Source: SZUA-217 sp034658975 (GTDB lineage Bacteria; Actinomycetota; Acidimicrobiia; Spongiisociales; ZC4RG35). From it: 15,041 bases of DNA. Positions 6,951 to 14,068 of this stretch are shown in pieces. Both the position numbers and the translations under genes were made by a program. The notes under the pieces were generated by a model that made no database searches, had not been told where the DNA came from, and saw nothing but the letters and a program-made list of their open reading frames with translations. The stretch covers positions 1 through 15,041 of the forward strand of contig JAYEGJ010000025.1 of the NCBI GenBank assembly GCA_034658975.1. The letters are read 5' to 3'. Within the stretch, counting starts at the first letter, position 1. Each line of letters opens with the position of its first letter.

Positions 6951-9101
6951 CTACTCGCTCGTCAGTTGAACGGCGTTGGGCCACGCATCGGGCTGGCTGT
7001 TATGGCCGCCCATGATGGTCTGCACCGGGAACTGAACGTCGGATCGGAATGCCTCGATGATCGGCGTGCGGAACAGCACCACGTAAGGAGCATCTTCGGC
7101 AATGATCGCCTCCATCTCCCTGAGGGCTGCGGCTGCGCCTGGAACATCGGTTGCGGCACGGAAGGCCGCCACCTGTGCTTCGAAGTCCGGGTCGTTGTAA
7201 CCCGGGGTGTTCGAGCCACCGAGCACCACGTCTTGCTCAGCCGCGAAGAACTGAATCAAGCCGTCAGGCAGTGACAGGTCGCCACCACCCCATCCGAGCA
7301 TGTACATGTCCCACTTGGTCTCCGGATCGAGGAACACCGCTCCAACGATTGCGTTGAAGTCGGTGGGGTTCGCAACGGCCGGAATACCGAGATCGTTCAT
7401 CCACTGCTCGACCCAGATCGAGAACGTGGCACGGAACGGGTCATAACCCGGGCCAGGGGCCATGAGCTCAAGCTCCTGGACCTTGGTGCCATTGGGCATG
7501 GTCAGACCAACACCGGGGTCCGTGACCGGATCCGGGTTGTCCGGATCGATGACGGGCTCGATCTCCCAGGTGTAACCGGCGTCCTTGAGGATCTGCACCG
7601 CAGTCAGGAACCGGTCGGCCTCTGACATCGGCGCGCCGTCCTTCCAGCCATACCGAACAACATCAGGGTTGTAGAAGGTGGTCAGAGCGGGGTTGATAAC
7701 CGTGTAACCGGGGAACACGCCGCCGGCAAGCACGGTCTCGGCCACCAACTCCTTGTTGATGATCGTCGACACGGCCTGTCGGAAGGCCAGGTCGGACATC
7801 GGGGCCCGGCGCAGGTTGAACGCCATGTACCGGAAACCGTCCGACTGGTTCACCGAGAAGTTGAGCTCAGGGTTCTGCTGCAACTCGTTGCGCAGACCAG
7901 TTGTAAGACCTGTCGGGTCCCACACATAGTCGATCTCGCCACCGGCGAGCTTCTCGTAGGCGGCATCCTTGGTGGAGTGCTCGACCCAGAGAATGTCCGA
8001 GACAAACGGTCCTTCGACGTACTGGGCAACGGGCTCGCCGCTCCCCTCGCCGCCGTAGATGTTCTCTTCACCAGCGGCAGTCAGGATGCCAAATGCCCCA
8101 TCCGTGTAGAGGGTGTTGGTGCTTCCGCTATCCGGGTAGCCGGGGTTGGAGACGGTGGCGGCAAACGCGCCGGTCTCCCACTGCTCGAATATCTGCGAAC
8201 CAATCGAAGGCTCCTGGGCGCCTTGCACGGCGTACAGGACCTTCAGTCCCTCGGAAGCGCCAGTCGATGCGATGTAGGCATCGATCATCTCCTGGGTCAC
8301 ATCCTCGGCGGTTATGTCGTCCTCGGTGTCCTCGGTCTCGGCAGCAGCATCGACGAGGGCCGTCGTCGCATCCTCATCGGTGATGCTGGACGTGGCGGCC
8401 TCGACGGCAGCCTTTGCCGCGTCGACATGCTCCTGCCAGAAGTGGCTCGGCACGAATTCGCCAAAAGCTACTCCGTTGTTCCACAGGGCCAGGCCAGGTT
8501 CAGTGTTGAACTCGACCCGCACCGTGTAGTCATCGGGAGCAGTGACACTTTCGACATCAGCCGGGAACGTCAGAGCGTGACCCGTCTGAAGGTTGAAAGC
8601 GCGAACCGCGTCGAAGTAGAAGGCGAAGTCGTTCGCCGTGACTGGCACGCCGTCGGACCATGTCAGGTCGTCTCGCATTGGCTGCTCAACAACCCAGAGG
8701 TCGCCTTCCTTCTCCGGGAGTACCGGGATTGGTGTCGAGGCAGCAGCCGGGATATGTACGAATCCCGGAAGGGACACGGTGTACAGCGAGATCTTCCCAC
8801 TGTCGAGGTACTGGTTGTACGTCGAGTTCAATGTGTCCTGTGCCGCCCACCAGTTGTCGGTGGTGATATTGGAGATGAAGCCGACGCGGAACGTCCCGCC
8901 CTCTACAGGGGCAGGTCCTCCGTCATCGCCTTCGGTTGTAGCGGTTGTCCCATCGCCATCATCAGTTGTGGTGGCAGTGGTGCCTCCGCCGTCGTCTTCG
9001 GTCGTGTCTGTCGTGTCACCAGAGGTGCACGCCGCCACGACGAGGGCAAATACGGCGAGGAGAGCAAACAACCTCAGCCCAAAGGGCTTCGTTGTCTTCA
9101 C
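6951..9101 (-). CDS. ABC transporter family 5 substrate-binding lipoprotein (SBP1)
   Basis: 716-residue binding protein of the SBP_bac_5 family, normal domain order, presumed main receptor for the downstream DppBC-OppDF transporter. Visible: signal peptide with a long hydrophobic stretch and lipobox VAAC (C25); a Thr/Asp/Gly-rich spacer at 26-68; first strand 'GGTFRVGF' (68-75); 'LTWSDGVPVTANDFAFYFD' (146-164); 'GFRYMAFNLRRAPMSDLAFR' (422-441), the conserved second-domain segment; 'YNDPDFEAQV' (635-644) and 'IIAEDAPYVVLF' (666-677). It is larger than the usual 500-600 residues because of the spacer, a loop around 105-135 and an acidic Ala/Thr-rich insertion at about 228-283. The GTG start is fixed by GGAGG seven bases upstream. 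The gene follows the AI-2E gene by 114 bases and is separated from dppB by a hairpin. Ligand unknown; peptide is the family default, but other solutes occur. Confidence 0.94.
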   Translation of the reverse strand: MKTTKPFGLRLFALLAVFALVVAACTSGDTTDTTEDDGGGTTATTTDDGDGTTATTEGDDGGPAPVEGGTFRVGFISNITTDNWWAAQDTLNSTYNQYLDSGKISLYTVSLPGFVHIPAAASTPIPVLPEKEGDLWVVEQPMRDDLTWSDGVPVTANDFAFYFDAVRAFNLQTGHALTFPADVESVTAPDDYTVRVEFNTEPGLALWNNGVAFGEFVPSHFWQEHVDAAKAAVEAATSSITDEDATTALVDAAAETEDTEDDITAEDVTQEMIDAYIASTGASEGLKVLYAVQGAQEPSIGSQIFEQWETGAFAATVSNPGYPDSGSTNTLYTDGAFGILTAAGEENIYGGEGSGEPVAQYVEGPFVSDILWVEHSTKDAAYEKLAGGEIDYVWDPTGLTTGLRNELQQNPELNFSVNQSDGFRYMAFNLRRAPMSDLAFRQAVSTIINKELVAETVLAGGVFPGYTVINPALTTFYNPDVVRYGWKDGAPMSEADRFLTAVQILKDAGYTWEIEPVIDPDNPDPVTDPGVGLTMPNGTKVQELELMAPGPGYDPFRATFSIWVEQWMNDLGIPAVANPTDFNAIVGAVFLDPETKWDMYMLGWGGGDLSLPDGLIQFFAAEQDVVLGGSNTPGYNDPDFEAQVAAFRAATDVPGAAAALREMEAIIAEDAPYVVLFRTPIIEAFRSDVQFPVQTIMGGHNSQPDAWPNAVQLTSE
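8920..9030. repeat. Low-complexity tract coding the Thr/Asp/Gly tether of SBP1
   Basis: Repeated GTIGT/GGT/ATC-type codon blocks encode short recurring units such as TTATT, DDG and GDG in residues about 26-62, directly behind the lipidated cysteine. This is probably a flexible cell-wall spacer, and such tracts vary in length between strains. Confidence 0.6.
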
Positions 9102-9108
9102 TTAGTTT

Positions 9109-9113
9109 CCTCC
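9109..9113 (-). promoter_or_regulatory. Ribosome binding site deciding the SBP1 GTG start
   Basis: GGAGG on the minus strand lies seven bases before GTG (9101-9099). The signal peptide starts with 'MKTTK' at that codon, so start and secretion signal agree. Confidence 0.8.
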
Positions 9114-9125
9114 GAACTAGGGGTA

Positions 9126-9169
9126 ATCGTACGAATCTCGGTTTGGGAAACGTACGCCGGTCCACAATA
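9126..9169 (-). promoter_or_regulatory. Possible SBP1 promoter and operator region
   Basis: The 114-base gap between the AI-2E gene and SBP1 holds a minus-strand TATTGT (9169-9164) that could serve as a -10 element, without a convincing -35. Two copies of the palindrome CGTACG lie just downstream (9151-9156 and 9128-9133), 23 bases apart start to start. They could be operator half-sites or pair into a leader hairpin. Short motifs like these can arise by chance. Confidence 0.2.
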
Positions 9170-9215
9170 AACGGCCGTCGTCGTCTATGCCCAGTGCTGT
9201 GTGCTCACCGGAGTG

Positions 9216-10313
9216 CTATTCGGAGGGCTTGGCTTCGCGTCCTTCGGGCGCGTCGGTCACGACTTCGTAGTGTTTTCGGGACTCGGAGATGATCGCCTGA
9301 ACGATGCCCGTCACCGGAAGAGCGAGGATGACGCCGATGCCCCCCATGAGACTGCCGCCGATGAAAATCGCGGCCACCGAGACGGCCGGGTGAATCTCCA
9401 TCGTGCGCTTGGTGATTCTCGGCGAGAAGACATAGTTCTCGACCTGTTGGTAGGCCACGAAGAACAGGATGACCCACAGCATCGTGGTCGTGCCCCGGGA
9501 TGAGAAGGCCACGACCGAGGGAAGGATCGCCGCCAGATAGGTGCCCACGACGGGGACAAACTGGCTGAGCACACCGACCCAGATGCCGAGCGAGAGGGCG
9601 AATGGAACCTCGAGCAGGGAGAGGAACAGGGTCGCCATTGCTGCGCTCACGATTGCCAGAACCAGGCGCGAGTAGATGTATCCGCCCATCTTCTCCACCG
9701 AGACATCCCAGATATGCAGGGCACGGTGTTGCTGGGACTCTGGCATGAGCGAGAGCACGGTGCGCTGTAGCTGAGGGAGCTCGGCGATCATGTAGAAGGC
9801 GAACAGCGCCACGGTCGTGGCGAATATGAGGAAACCGCCGATCGCGGAGGTGAGCCCCACGATCCCGCCCACCAGGAATCCGCTCACCGAGCCGAGGGCA
9901 TTGGCGAGGTCCTGCCCGGCGTCGTCGAGGTTCAAATCTGAGAAGTCGAATCCGAACGTATCTCCCAGCCAGGTGATGACGCTCTCGATGTACCCGGGAA
10001 CGGCTTCAACCAGATCGCCGATCTGCTCGACGAAAAGCGGGGCAAGCGCCCAAAAGAAGAGGACCGTCATTAACAGGACGGCCAGGAACACGACCCCGGT
10101 CGCAGCCCCGCGTCTCCATCCGCGCTTGGTGAGGTAATGAACCGGCGGCTCGAGGGCTATGGCGAGAAAGAACGCTACAAAGACCATGAAGAGGACGTTT
10201 CTCAGCAGAAATCCGAGCCAGACGGCCGCCGCTACCACAAGCAGTGCGATGGCCTGGAGCACCGTCCTGCGGATGAGTAACCCGCGTTGTTCCGAGTCGA
10301 ATCCCGTCGCCAC
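9216..10313 (-). CDS. AI-2E family transporter (UPF0118 membrane protein)
   Basis: 365-residue polytopic membrane protein of the AI-2E family (PF01594). Members have been reported as exporters of autoinducer-2, as Na+(Li+)/H+ antiporters or with no known role, so no substrate is claimed. Visible: membrane segments near 18-52 (two), 69-95, 145-177, 215-235, 237-270, 276-292 and 308-341; the conserved 'QFVPVVGTYLAAILPSV' (251-267); and 'SPRITKRTMEIHPA' (297-310), both typical of the family. A soluble stretch (about 96-140) after the third membrane segment is also typical. The GTG start at 10313 has no clear SD. The C-terminal tail (343-365) is charged and cytosolic. It sits at the head of the transporter block on the same strand, but a 114-base gap and a strong SD for SBP1 leave co-transcription open. 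Confidence 0.92.
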   Translation of the reverse strand: MATGFDSEQRGLLIRRTVLQAIALLVVAAAVWLGFLLRNVLFMVFVAFFLAIALEPPVHYLTKRGWRRGAATGVVFLAVLLMTVLFFWALAPLFVEQIGDLVEAVPGYIESVITWLGDTFGFDFSDLNLDDAGQDLANALGSVSGFLVGGIVGLTSAIGGFLIFATTVALFAFYMIAELPQLQRTVLSLMPESQQHRALHIWDVSVEKMGGYIYSRLVLAIVSAAMATLFLSLLEVPFALSLGIWVGVLSQFVPVVGTYLAAILPSVVAFSSRGTTTMLWVILFFVAYQQVENYVFSPRITKRTMEIHPAVSVAAIFIGGSLMGGIGVILALPVTGIVQAIISESRKHYEVVTDAPEGREAKPSE

Positions 10314-10358
10314 ACTCGAAGGCTAAGTCCCAGCACACCGTGGTCGGGGGATCTTCGA

Positions 10359-10364
10359 TACGCT
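10359..10364 (+). promoter_or_regulatory. Candidate -10 element for a leaderless acyl-CoA synthetase mRNA
   Basis: TACGCT fits the TANNNT pattern and ends nine bases before the ATG, so transcription would begin at or next to the start codon. That would explain the missing SD. No good -35 is seen, and one hexamer is weak evidence. Confidence 0.25.
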
Positions 10365-10373
10365 GCTGGGCCT

Positions 10374-12308
10374 ATGGATTCGTTGGAGATCGTCTGGAAG
10401 CCCGGGCCGGAGAGGGCAGCTGCCACCCACACCGCTCGATTCATGAACGAGCACGGCATCGCGACCTACGACGAACTGGTGGCCCGCTCCACCAGCGACC
10501 CGGAGTGGTTCTGGCCCGCTGTCATCGAATACCTCGGCCTTCCCTTCGACAAGCCATGGGCGACGGTCCGCGACGAATCGCGGGGGCACCCCTGGGCCAC
10601 CTGGTTCGTAGGGGGTAGCTTCAACCTGTCGCGTGCTTGCGTCGACCGATGGGCGGACCTCGAGCCCGATCGCGTCGCGGTCAGATCACAGAAGGAGTCC
10701 GGTGAGACCCGTGAACTCACCTTCGGGGAGTTGAAAGAAAACGTCGGCCGCCTGGCCGGTGGCCTTCGCAGGCTGGGCGTGGGCAGAGGTGACGCCGTGG
10801 CCGTCTACCTCCCCATGTCGCAAGAAGCAGTCGTGTCACTCCTCGCCATCGCCAGGCTGGGCGCCATCTTCATTCCGGTGTTCTCCGGCTATGGAGCCGA
10901 GGCAGTGGCAACCCGTCTGGAGAACCCGAAGCCAAAGGCATTGATCTGCGCCAATGGATTCACCCGACGAGGGAAGCTGATCGAGATGAAAGAGGTGGCC
11001 GATCACGCTGTCGAGCTTTCTGGCGGGATCGACCACGTCGTGGTTGTCGACTACGCCGAGCGATCACCGGCACTTGGTGTCGAGGGCCGTGACGTCGGTT
11101 GGGATGAACTGATGTCCGGGACGGAATCGATCGGACCGGTCGAGACCTACTCCGAGGATCCGGTTCTCATCGCTTACACGTCAGGCACCACGGGCCGGCC
11201 CAAGGGCGCTGTCCATGTTCAAGCGGGCCTGACTGTCAAGATCGTCGAGGAGGGCGCCTTCCAACTCGACATTCAGTGCGACGACGTCCTGATGTGGGCC
11301 ACCGATATGGGGTGGATCATGGGCCCTTGGATGGTGATCGCCGGTCTTGGTAATGGCGCGGCCATTGCGACATTCGACGGTGTTCCCAACTACCCGAGAC
11401 CCGATCGCATCTGGCAGGTTGTCGAAGACCTCGGAATCACCATCCTCGGCGTATCCCCCACCCTGGTGCGAGCCCTTCAACCTCATGGGGCGAGCGAAGC
11501 CCACAAGCATGATCTCTCGATGCTGAAGACATTCGGATCAACGGGCGAGACCTGGAACCCCGAGCCGTGGTGGTGGCTATTCAGGGATGTCGGCGGGGAG
11601 CGAAGGCCCATCGTCAACATCTCCGGTGGGACCGAGATCGGAGCCTGCATCCTCTCGGCGAACCTCGTCCAGGGGATCAAGCCCACATCGCTTGGCGGTC
11701 CATCGCTTGGGGTTGACGCCGATGTCTACGACGACGACGGAAACCCGCTCCGGGATGCCGTCGGCGAGTTGGTGATACGCGGCTCATGGCCGGGGATGAC
11801 GCGCGGTTTTTGGGGCGAGCCGGAGCGTTACGTCGCCACCTATTGGTCACGTTTCGACGACACCTGGGTCCATGGGGATTGGGCATCGATCGATGAGGAC
11901 GGCTTCTGGTACTTGCATGGCCGTTCCGACGACACGCTCAACATCGCCGGAAAGCGAATCGGACCGGCCGAGATCGAGTCGGTCGCTGTGGCGCTCGAAG
12001 AGGTGGTGATGGCCGCCGCGATCGGGGTGCCGGACGAGGTCAAAGGGGAGTCGATTGCCTTATTCGTCGTGGCCGCCCCCGGAGTGGATGTCGATCAATC
12101 ACTCACCGATCGTGTGGTGGCGACCGTGGACGAAACTCTCGGCAAGGCCTTCAGGCCCAAGACGGTTGAGTGGGTGCCCGATCTTCCCAAGACGCGGTCC
12201 CAGAAGATCATGAGGAGAGTGATCAAGGCCGTCGCCCTCGGCGATGAGCCCGGAGACATGAGCAGCCTCGAGAACCCGGAGAGCCTGGAAACTATCCCGC
12301 GAGTTTGA
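10374..12308 (+). CDS. AMP-forming acyl-CoA synthetase of the acetyl-CoA synthetase-like group
   Basis: 644-residue ANL-superfamily enzyme that activates a carboxylic acid with ATP and CoA through an acyl-AMP intermediate. Visible: an ACS-type N-terminal domain with 'DPEWFW' (42-47); the P-loop 'YTSGTTGRPKG' (268-278); 'SGGTEIG' (417-423) at the acyl-pocket/adenine motif; 'HGDWASIDEDGFWYLHGRSD' (500-519); hinge region 'IAGKRIGPAEIES' (524-536); and the C-terminal 'PKTRSQKIMRR' (605-615), whose K611 is the catalytic lysine that protein acetyltransferases modify in relatives. True acetyl-CoA synthetases carry two Trp before Gln-Thr-Glu at the pocket; here the matching residues are Ser-Gly, which suggests a larger or branched acyl substrate. 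ATG 10374 was chosen because the conserved region begins there; the open frame upstream is not family-like. No SD is visible. Possible substrates are propionate, branched or medium-chain acids. Confidence 0.9.
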   Translation: MDSLEIVWKPGPERAAATHTARFMNEHGIATYDELVARSTSDPEWFWPAVIEYLGLPFDKPWATVRDESRGHPWATWFVGGSFNLSRACVDRWADLEPDRVAVRSQKESGETRELTFGELKENVGRLAGGLRRLGVGRGDAVAVYLPMSQEAVVSLLAIARLGAIFIPVFSGYGAEAVATRLENPKPKALICANGFTRRGKLIEMKEVADHAVELSGGIDHVVVVDYAERSPALGVEGRDVGWDELMSGTESIGPVETYSEDPVLIAYTSGTTGRPKGAVHVQAGLTVKIVEEGAFQLDIQCDDVLMWATDMGWIMGPWMVIAGLGNGAAIATFDGVPNYPRPDRIWQVVEDLGITILGVSPTLVRALQPHGASEAHKHDLSMLKTFGSTGETWNPEPWWWLFRDVGGERRPIVNISGGTEIGACILSANLVQGIKPTSLGGPSLGVDADVYDDDGNPLRDAVGELVIRGSWPGMTRGFWGEPERYVATYWSRFDDTWVHGDWASIDEDGFWYLHGRSDDTLNIAGKRIGPAEIESVAVALEEVVMAAAIGVPDEVKGESIALFVVAAPGVDVDQSLTDRVVATVDETLGKAFRPKTVEWVPDLPKTRSQKIMRRVIKAVALGDEPGDMSSLENPESLETIPRV

Positions 12309-12470
12309 TATCTATTTTGGCGGCCGACTTCACCCGCATGCCTCCGTCGTCAAATGGCTCGCGCGGAGAAGGGGACTACTTAGCGCTCTGCTCCGCCTCG
12401 TGTTCTGGATCGGGCGAACAGGCGCTGGTCGGCCGCTGCTTCCGCCTCGTCTGGGCAAAGTCGGCCGGCA
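12309..12470. other. Convergent intergenic region with short direct repeats, no gene seen
   Basis: This 162-base gap lies between the convergent acyl-CoA synthetase and the dehydrogenase. It holds TCCGCCTCGT twice (12392-12401 and 12441-12450) and GTCGGCCG twice (12428-12435 and 12460-12467). A weak stem gcggag/ctccgc (12363-12368 with 12391-12396) is possible. No U-rich terminator is evident on either strand. Confidence 0.5.
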
Positions 12471-13241
12471 TTATCTGGGCGGCATTCGAGCGGCCGCATC
12501 CAGTCGGATTACCTCACCGTTCAGCATCGGGTTCTCGATGATGGCCTGCACGAGATGAGCGAAGTCCTCGGGAGTGCCCAGACGCTGGGGGAAGACACTG
12601 AGCTTGGCGAGGGAGTCGCGCAACTCCTGCGGCGCTCCGGACAGAAGTGGAGTGTCCATGATGCCCGGAGCCACGGTCACCACTCGAACCCCCACGCCGG
12701 CGAGATCCCGTGCAATAGGGAGTGTCATGCCGACGACGCCCCCCTTCGATGCCGAGTAGGCCGCCTGACCGACCTGCCCCTCGAACGCCGCGATGGAAGC
12801 AACATTGACGACTACTCCCCTCTCCCCCGAGTCACCGGGATCATTGGCGGCCATCACCCTTGCTGCGTTCCGGATCACGTCGAACATCCCGATTAGGTTG
12901 ATCCCGACCACGAACTTGAAGAGGTCGAGATCGTGCATGGACCCATCCCGGTTCAACGTCCTTTGTGGAGGAGCAACCCCGGCCGCGTTGACGAGTACAT
13001 TGACCCGTCCGAAAGCATCCACGGCACCTTCGAAGGCGGCCTCGACGTCATCGGGATTCGAAACATCGCAGGACAGATATCGCGAGTTCCCACCAAGCTC
13101 GCTTGCCGCCTGCTTGCCTCGTTCCTCGTTGATGTCTGCCATCACAACCGATGCTCCGCGATCGACCAATCGACGAGCGGCACCGAAACCGAGACCCGAG
13201 ACACCACCCGTGACCACAGCAACCGAACCATCAATTTCCAC
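12471..13241 (-). CDS. HSD10-type 3-hydroxyacyl-CoA dehydrogenase (short-chain dehydrogenase/reductase)
   Basis: 256-residue classical SDR that resembles human HSD17B10 (type 2 3-hydroxyacyl-CoA dehydrogenase), which oxidises 3-hydroxyacyl-CoAs, including 2-methyl-3-hydroxybutyryl-CoA of isoleucine breakdown, with NAD+. Numbering from the upstream TTG (subtract 2 for the chosen start): cofactor loop TGGVSGLG (13-20), acidic D38 at the end of strand 2 favouring NAD(H), NAAG (87-90), catalytic tetrad N117, S151, Y164, K168. 'FEGQVGQAAYSASKGG' (155-170), 'GMTLPIARDLA' (173-183) and 'HLVQAIIENPMLNGEVIRLD' (231-250) match HSD10 closely from memory, beyond general SDR similarity. The start is GTG 13241, because GGAGG lies six bases before it but abuts the TTG at 13247. 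It is convergent with the acyl-CoA synthetase and divergent from murI. Substrate range is inferred. Confidence 0.92.
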   Translation of the reverse strand: MEIDGSVAVVTGGVSGLGFGAARRLVDRGASVVMADINEERGKQAASELGGNSRYLSCDVSNPDDVEAAFEGAVDAFGRVNVLVNAAGVAPPQRTLNRDGSMHDLDLFKFVVGINLIGMFDVIRNAARVMAANDPGDSGERGVVVNVASIAAFEGQVGQAAYSASKGGVVGMTLPIARDLAGVGVRVVTVAPGIMDTPLLSGAPQELRDSLAKLSVFPQRLGTPEDFAHLVQAIIENPMLNGEVIRLDAAARMPPR

Positions 13242-13247
13242 AGCCAA

Positions 13248-13252
13248 CCTCC
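13248..13252 (-). promoter_or_regulatory. Ribosome binding site deciding the HSD10-type GTG start
   Basis: GGAGG on the minus strand is six bases before GTG (13241-13239) and directly abuts the in-frame TTG (13247-13245). An AAAGGA a little further upstream could serve the TTG, so a two-residue longer product is possible. Confidence 0.6.
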
Positions 13253-13300
13253 GTCCTTTCGGAAGGCCAAGTTAGTGCTCTGTGGAACGGGCCACTATTC

Positions 13301-14068
13301 ATGATCGGGGTGTTCGATTCAGGAGTGGGCGGCATGTCCATCGTCATGGCCATCCGGGAGACAATGCCATCGGCAGACATCCTCTACGTCGCCGACAGGG
13401 GGCGCGCTCCATACGGAACTCGAACCCTCCAAGAGGTAGCTGACATCTCTCACGATGTGGCGGAATGGCTGATCGACCGTGGAGCAACAACACTCGTCGT
13501 CGCCTGCAACACCGCCTCCGCAGCGGCCCTCAAAAGCCTACGGGAGGCCCACGCCATCCCGATCGTTGGCATGGAACCGGCCGTCAAACCGGCCGGAGCG
13601 TCGACGCGGTCCGGCGTCGTAGGGGTATTCGCAACGGCCGCGACGTTCCAGGGCATGCTCTTCCAATCGGTTGTCGACCGTCATGCTGCCGACATCACTG
13701 TGCTGACAGCAATCTGTCCCGAGTGGGTGGACCTGGTCGAATCGGGAAACGCCCAGGATGAAGGTGCCAACCTCCTCATCTCCCCCATCGTTGATCGGAT
13801 GACTGAGAATGGTGCCGACGTTCTTGTTCTCGGATGCACCCACTTCTCATTCCTGAGAGCCGCCATCTCCAGAGCTGCCGGAGAGGGGGTGACCGTCATC
13901 GATCCATCGGAGGCCGTGGCGGCACAGACCAAACGTGTCGCGTCAGCGGTCGGCGGTGACGGACGTCTCAGCCTGGCTGCTTCCGCAGATCTGTCGGAGT
14001 TCGACCGTCTCGTAGACCGGCTCACAGGCCTCCAAGCAGACGAAGCGGTTCTACCCTTCCCATCATGA
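13301..14068 (+). CDS. murI: Glutamate racemase
   Basis: 255-residue cytosolic, cofactor-independent racemase that supplies D-glutamate for peptidoglycan. Visible: N-terminal 'IGVFDSGVGGMSI' (2-14) with D6 and S7; 'PYGTRT' (37-42); first catalytic cysteine C69 in 'VVACNTASA'; 'IVGMEPAVKPA' (88-98); and second catalytic cysteine C179 in 'LGCTHF' with H181. Both cysteines needed for the two-base mechanism are present. The length is typical. The ATG starts one residue before the first strand and has no clear SD. A 59-base gap separates it from the divergent HSD10-type gene, and I see no convincing promoter there. Its stop overlaps the next gene by ATGA. Confidence 0.95.
   Translation: MIGVFDSGVGGMSIVMAIRETMPSADILYVADRGRAPYGTRTLQEVADISHDVAEWLIDRGATTLVVACNTASAAALKSLREAHAIPIVGMEPAVKPAGASTRSGVVGVFATAATFQGMLFQSVVDRHAADITVLTAICPEWVDLVESGNAQDEGANLLISPIVDRMTENGADVLVLGCTHFSFLRAAISRAAGEGVTVIDPSEAVAAQTKRVASAVGGDGRLSLAASADLSEFDRLVDRLTGLQADEAVLPFPS

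Noticed and set aside
7977..9170. 397-codon open frame on the plus strand across SBP1
   Set aside because: It is antisense to a well-supported lipoprotein gene and resembles no known family.
10287..10373. Upstream extension of the acyl-CoA synthetase frame by 29 codons
   Set aside because: It overlaps the start of the divergent AI-2E gene and does not resemble the family N-terminus.
12305..12541. 78-codon plus-strand frame in the convergent gap
   Set aside because: It runs into the antisense of the HSD10-type gene, overlaps the acyl-CoA synthetase stop and has a low-complexity product.
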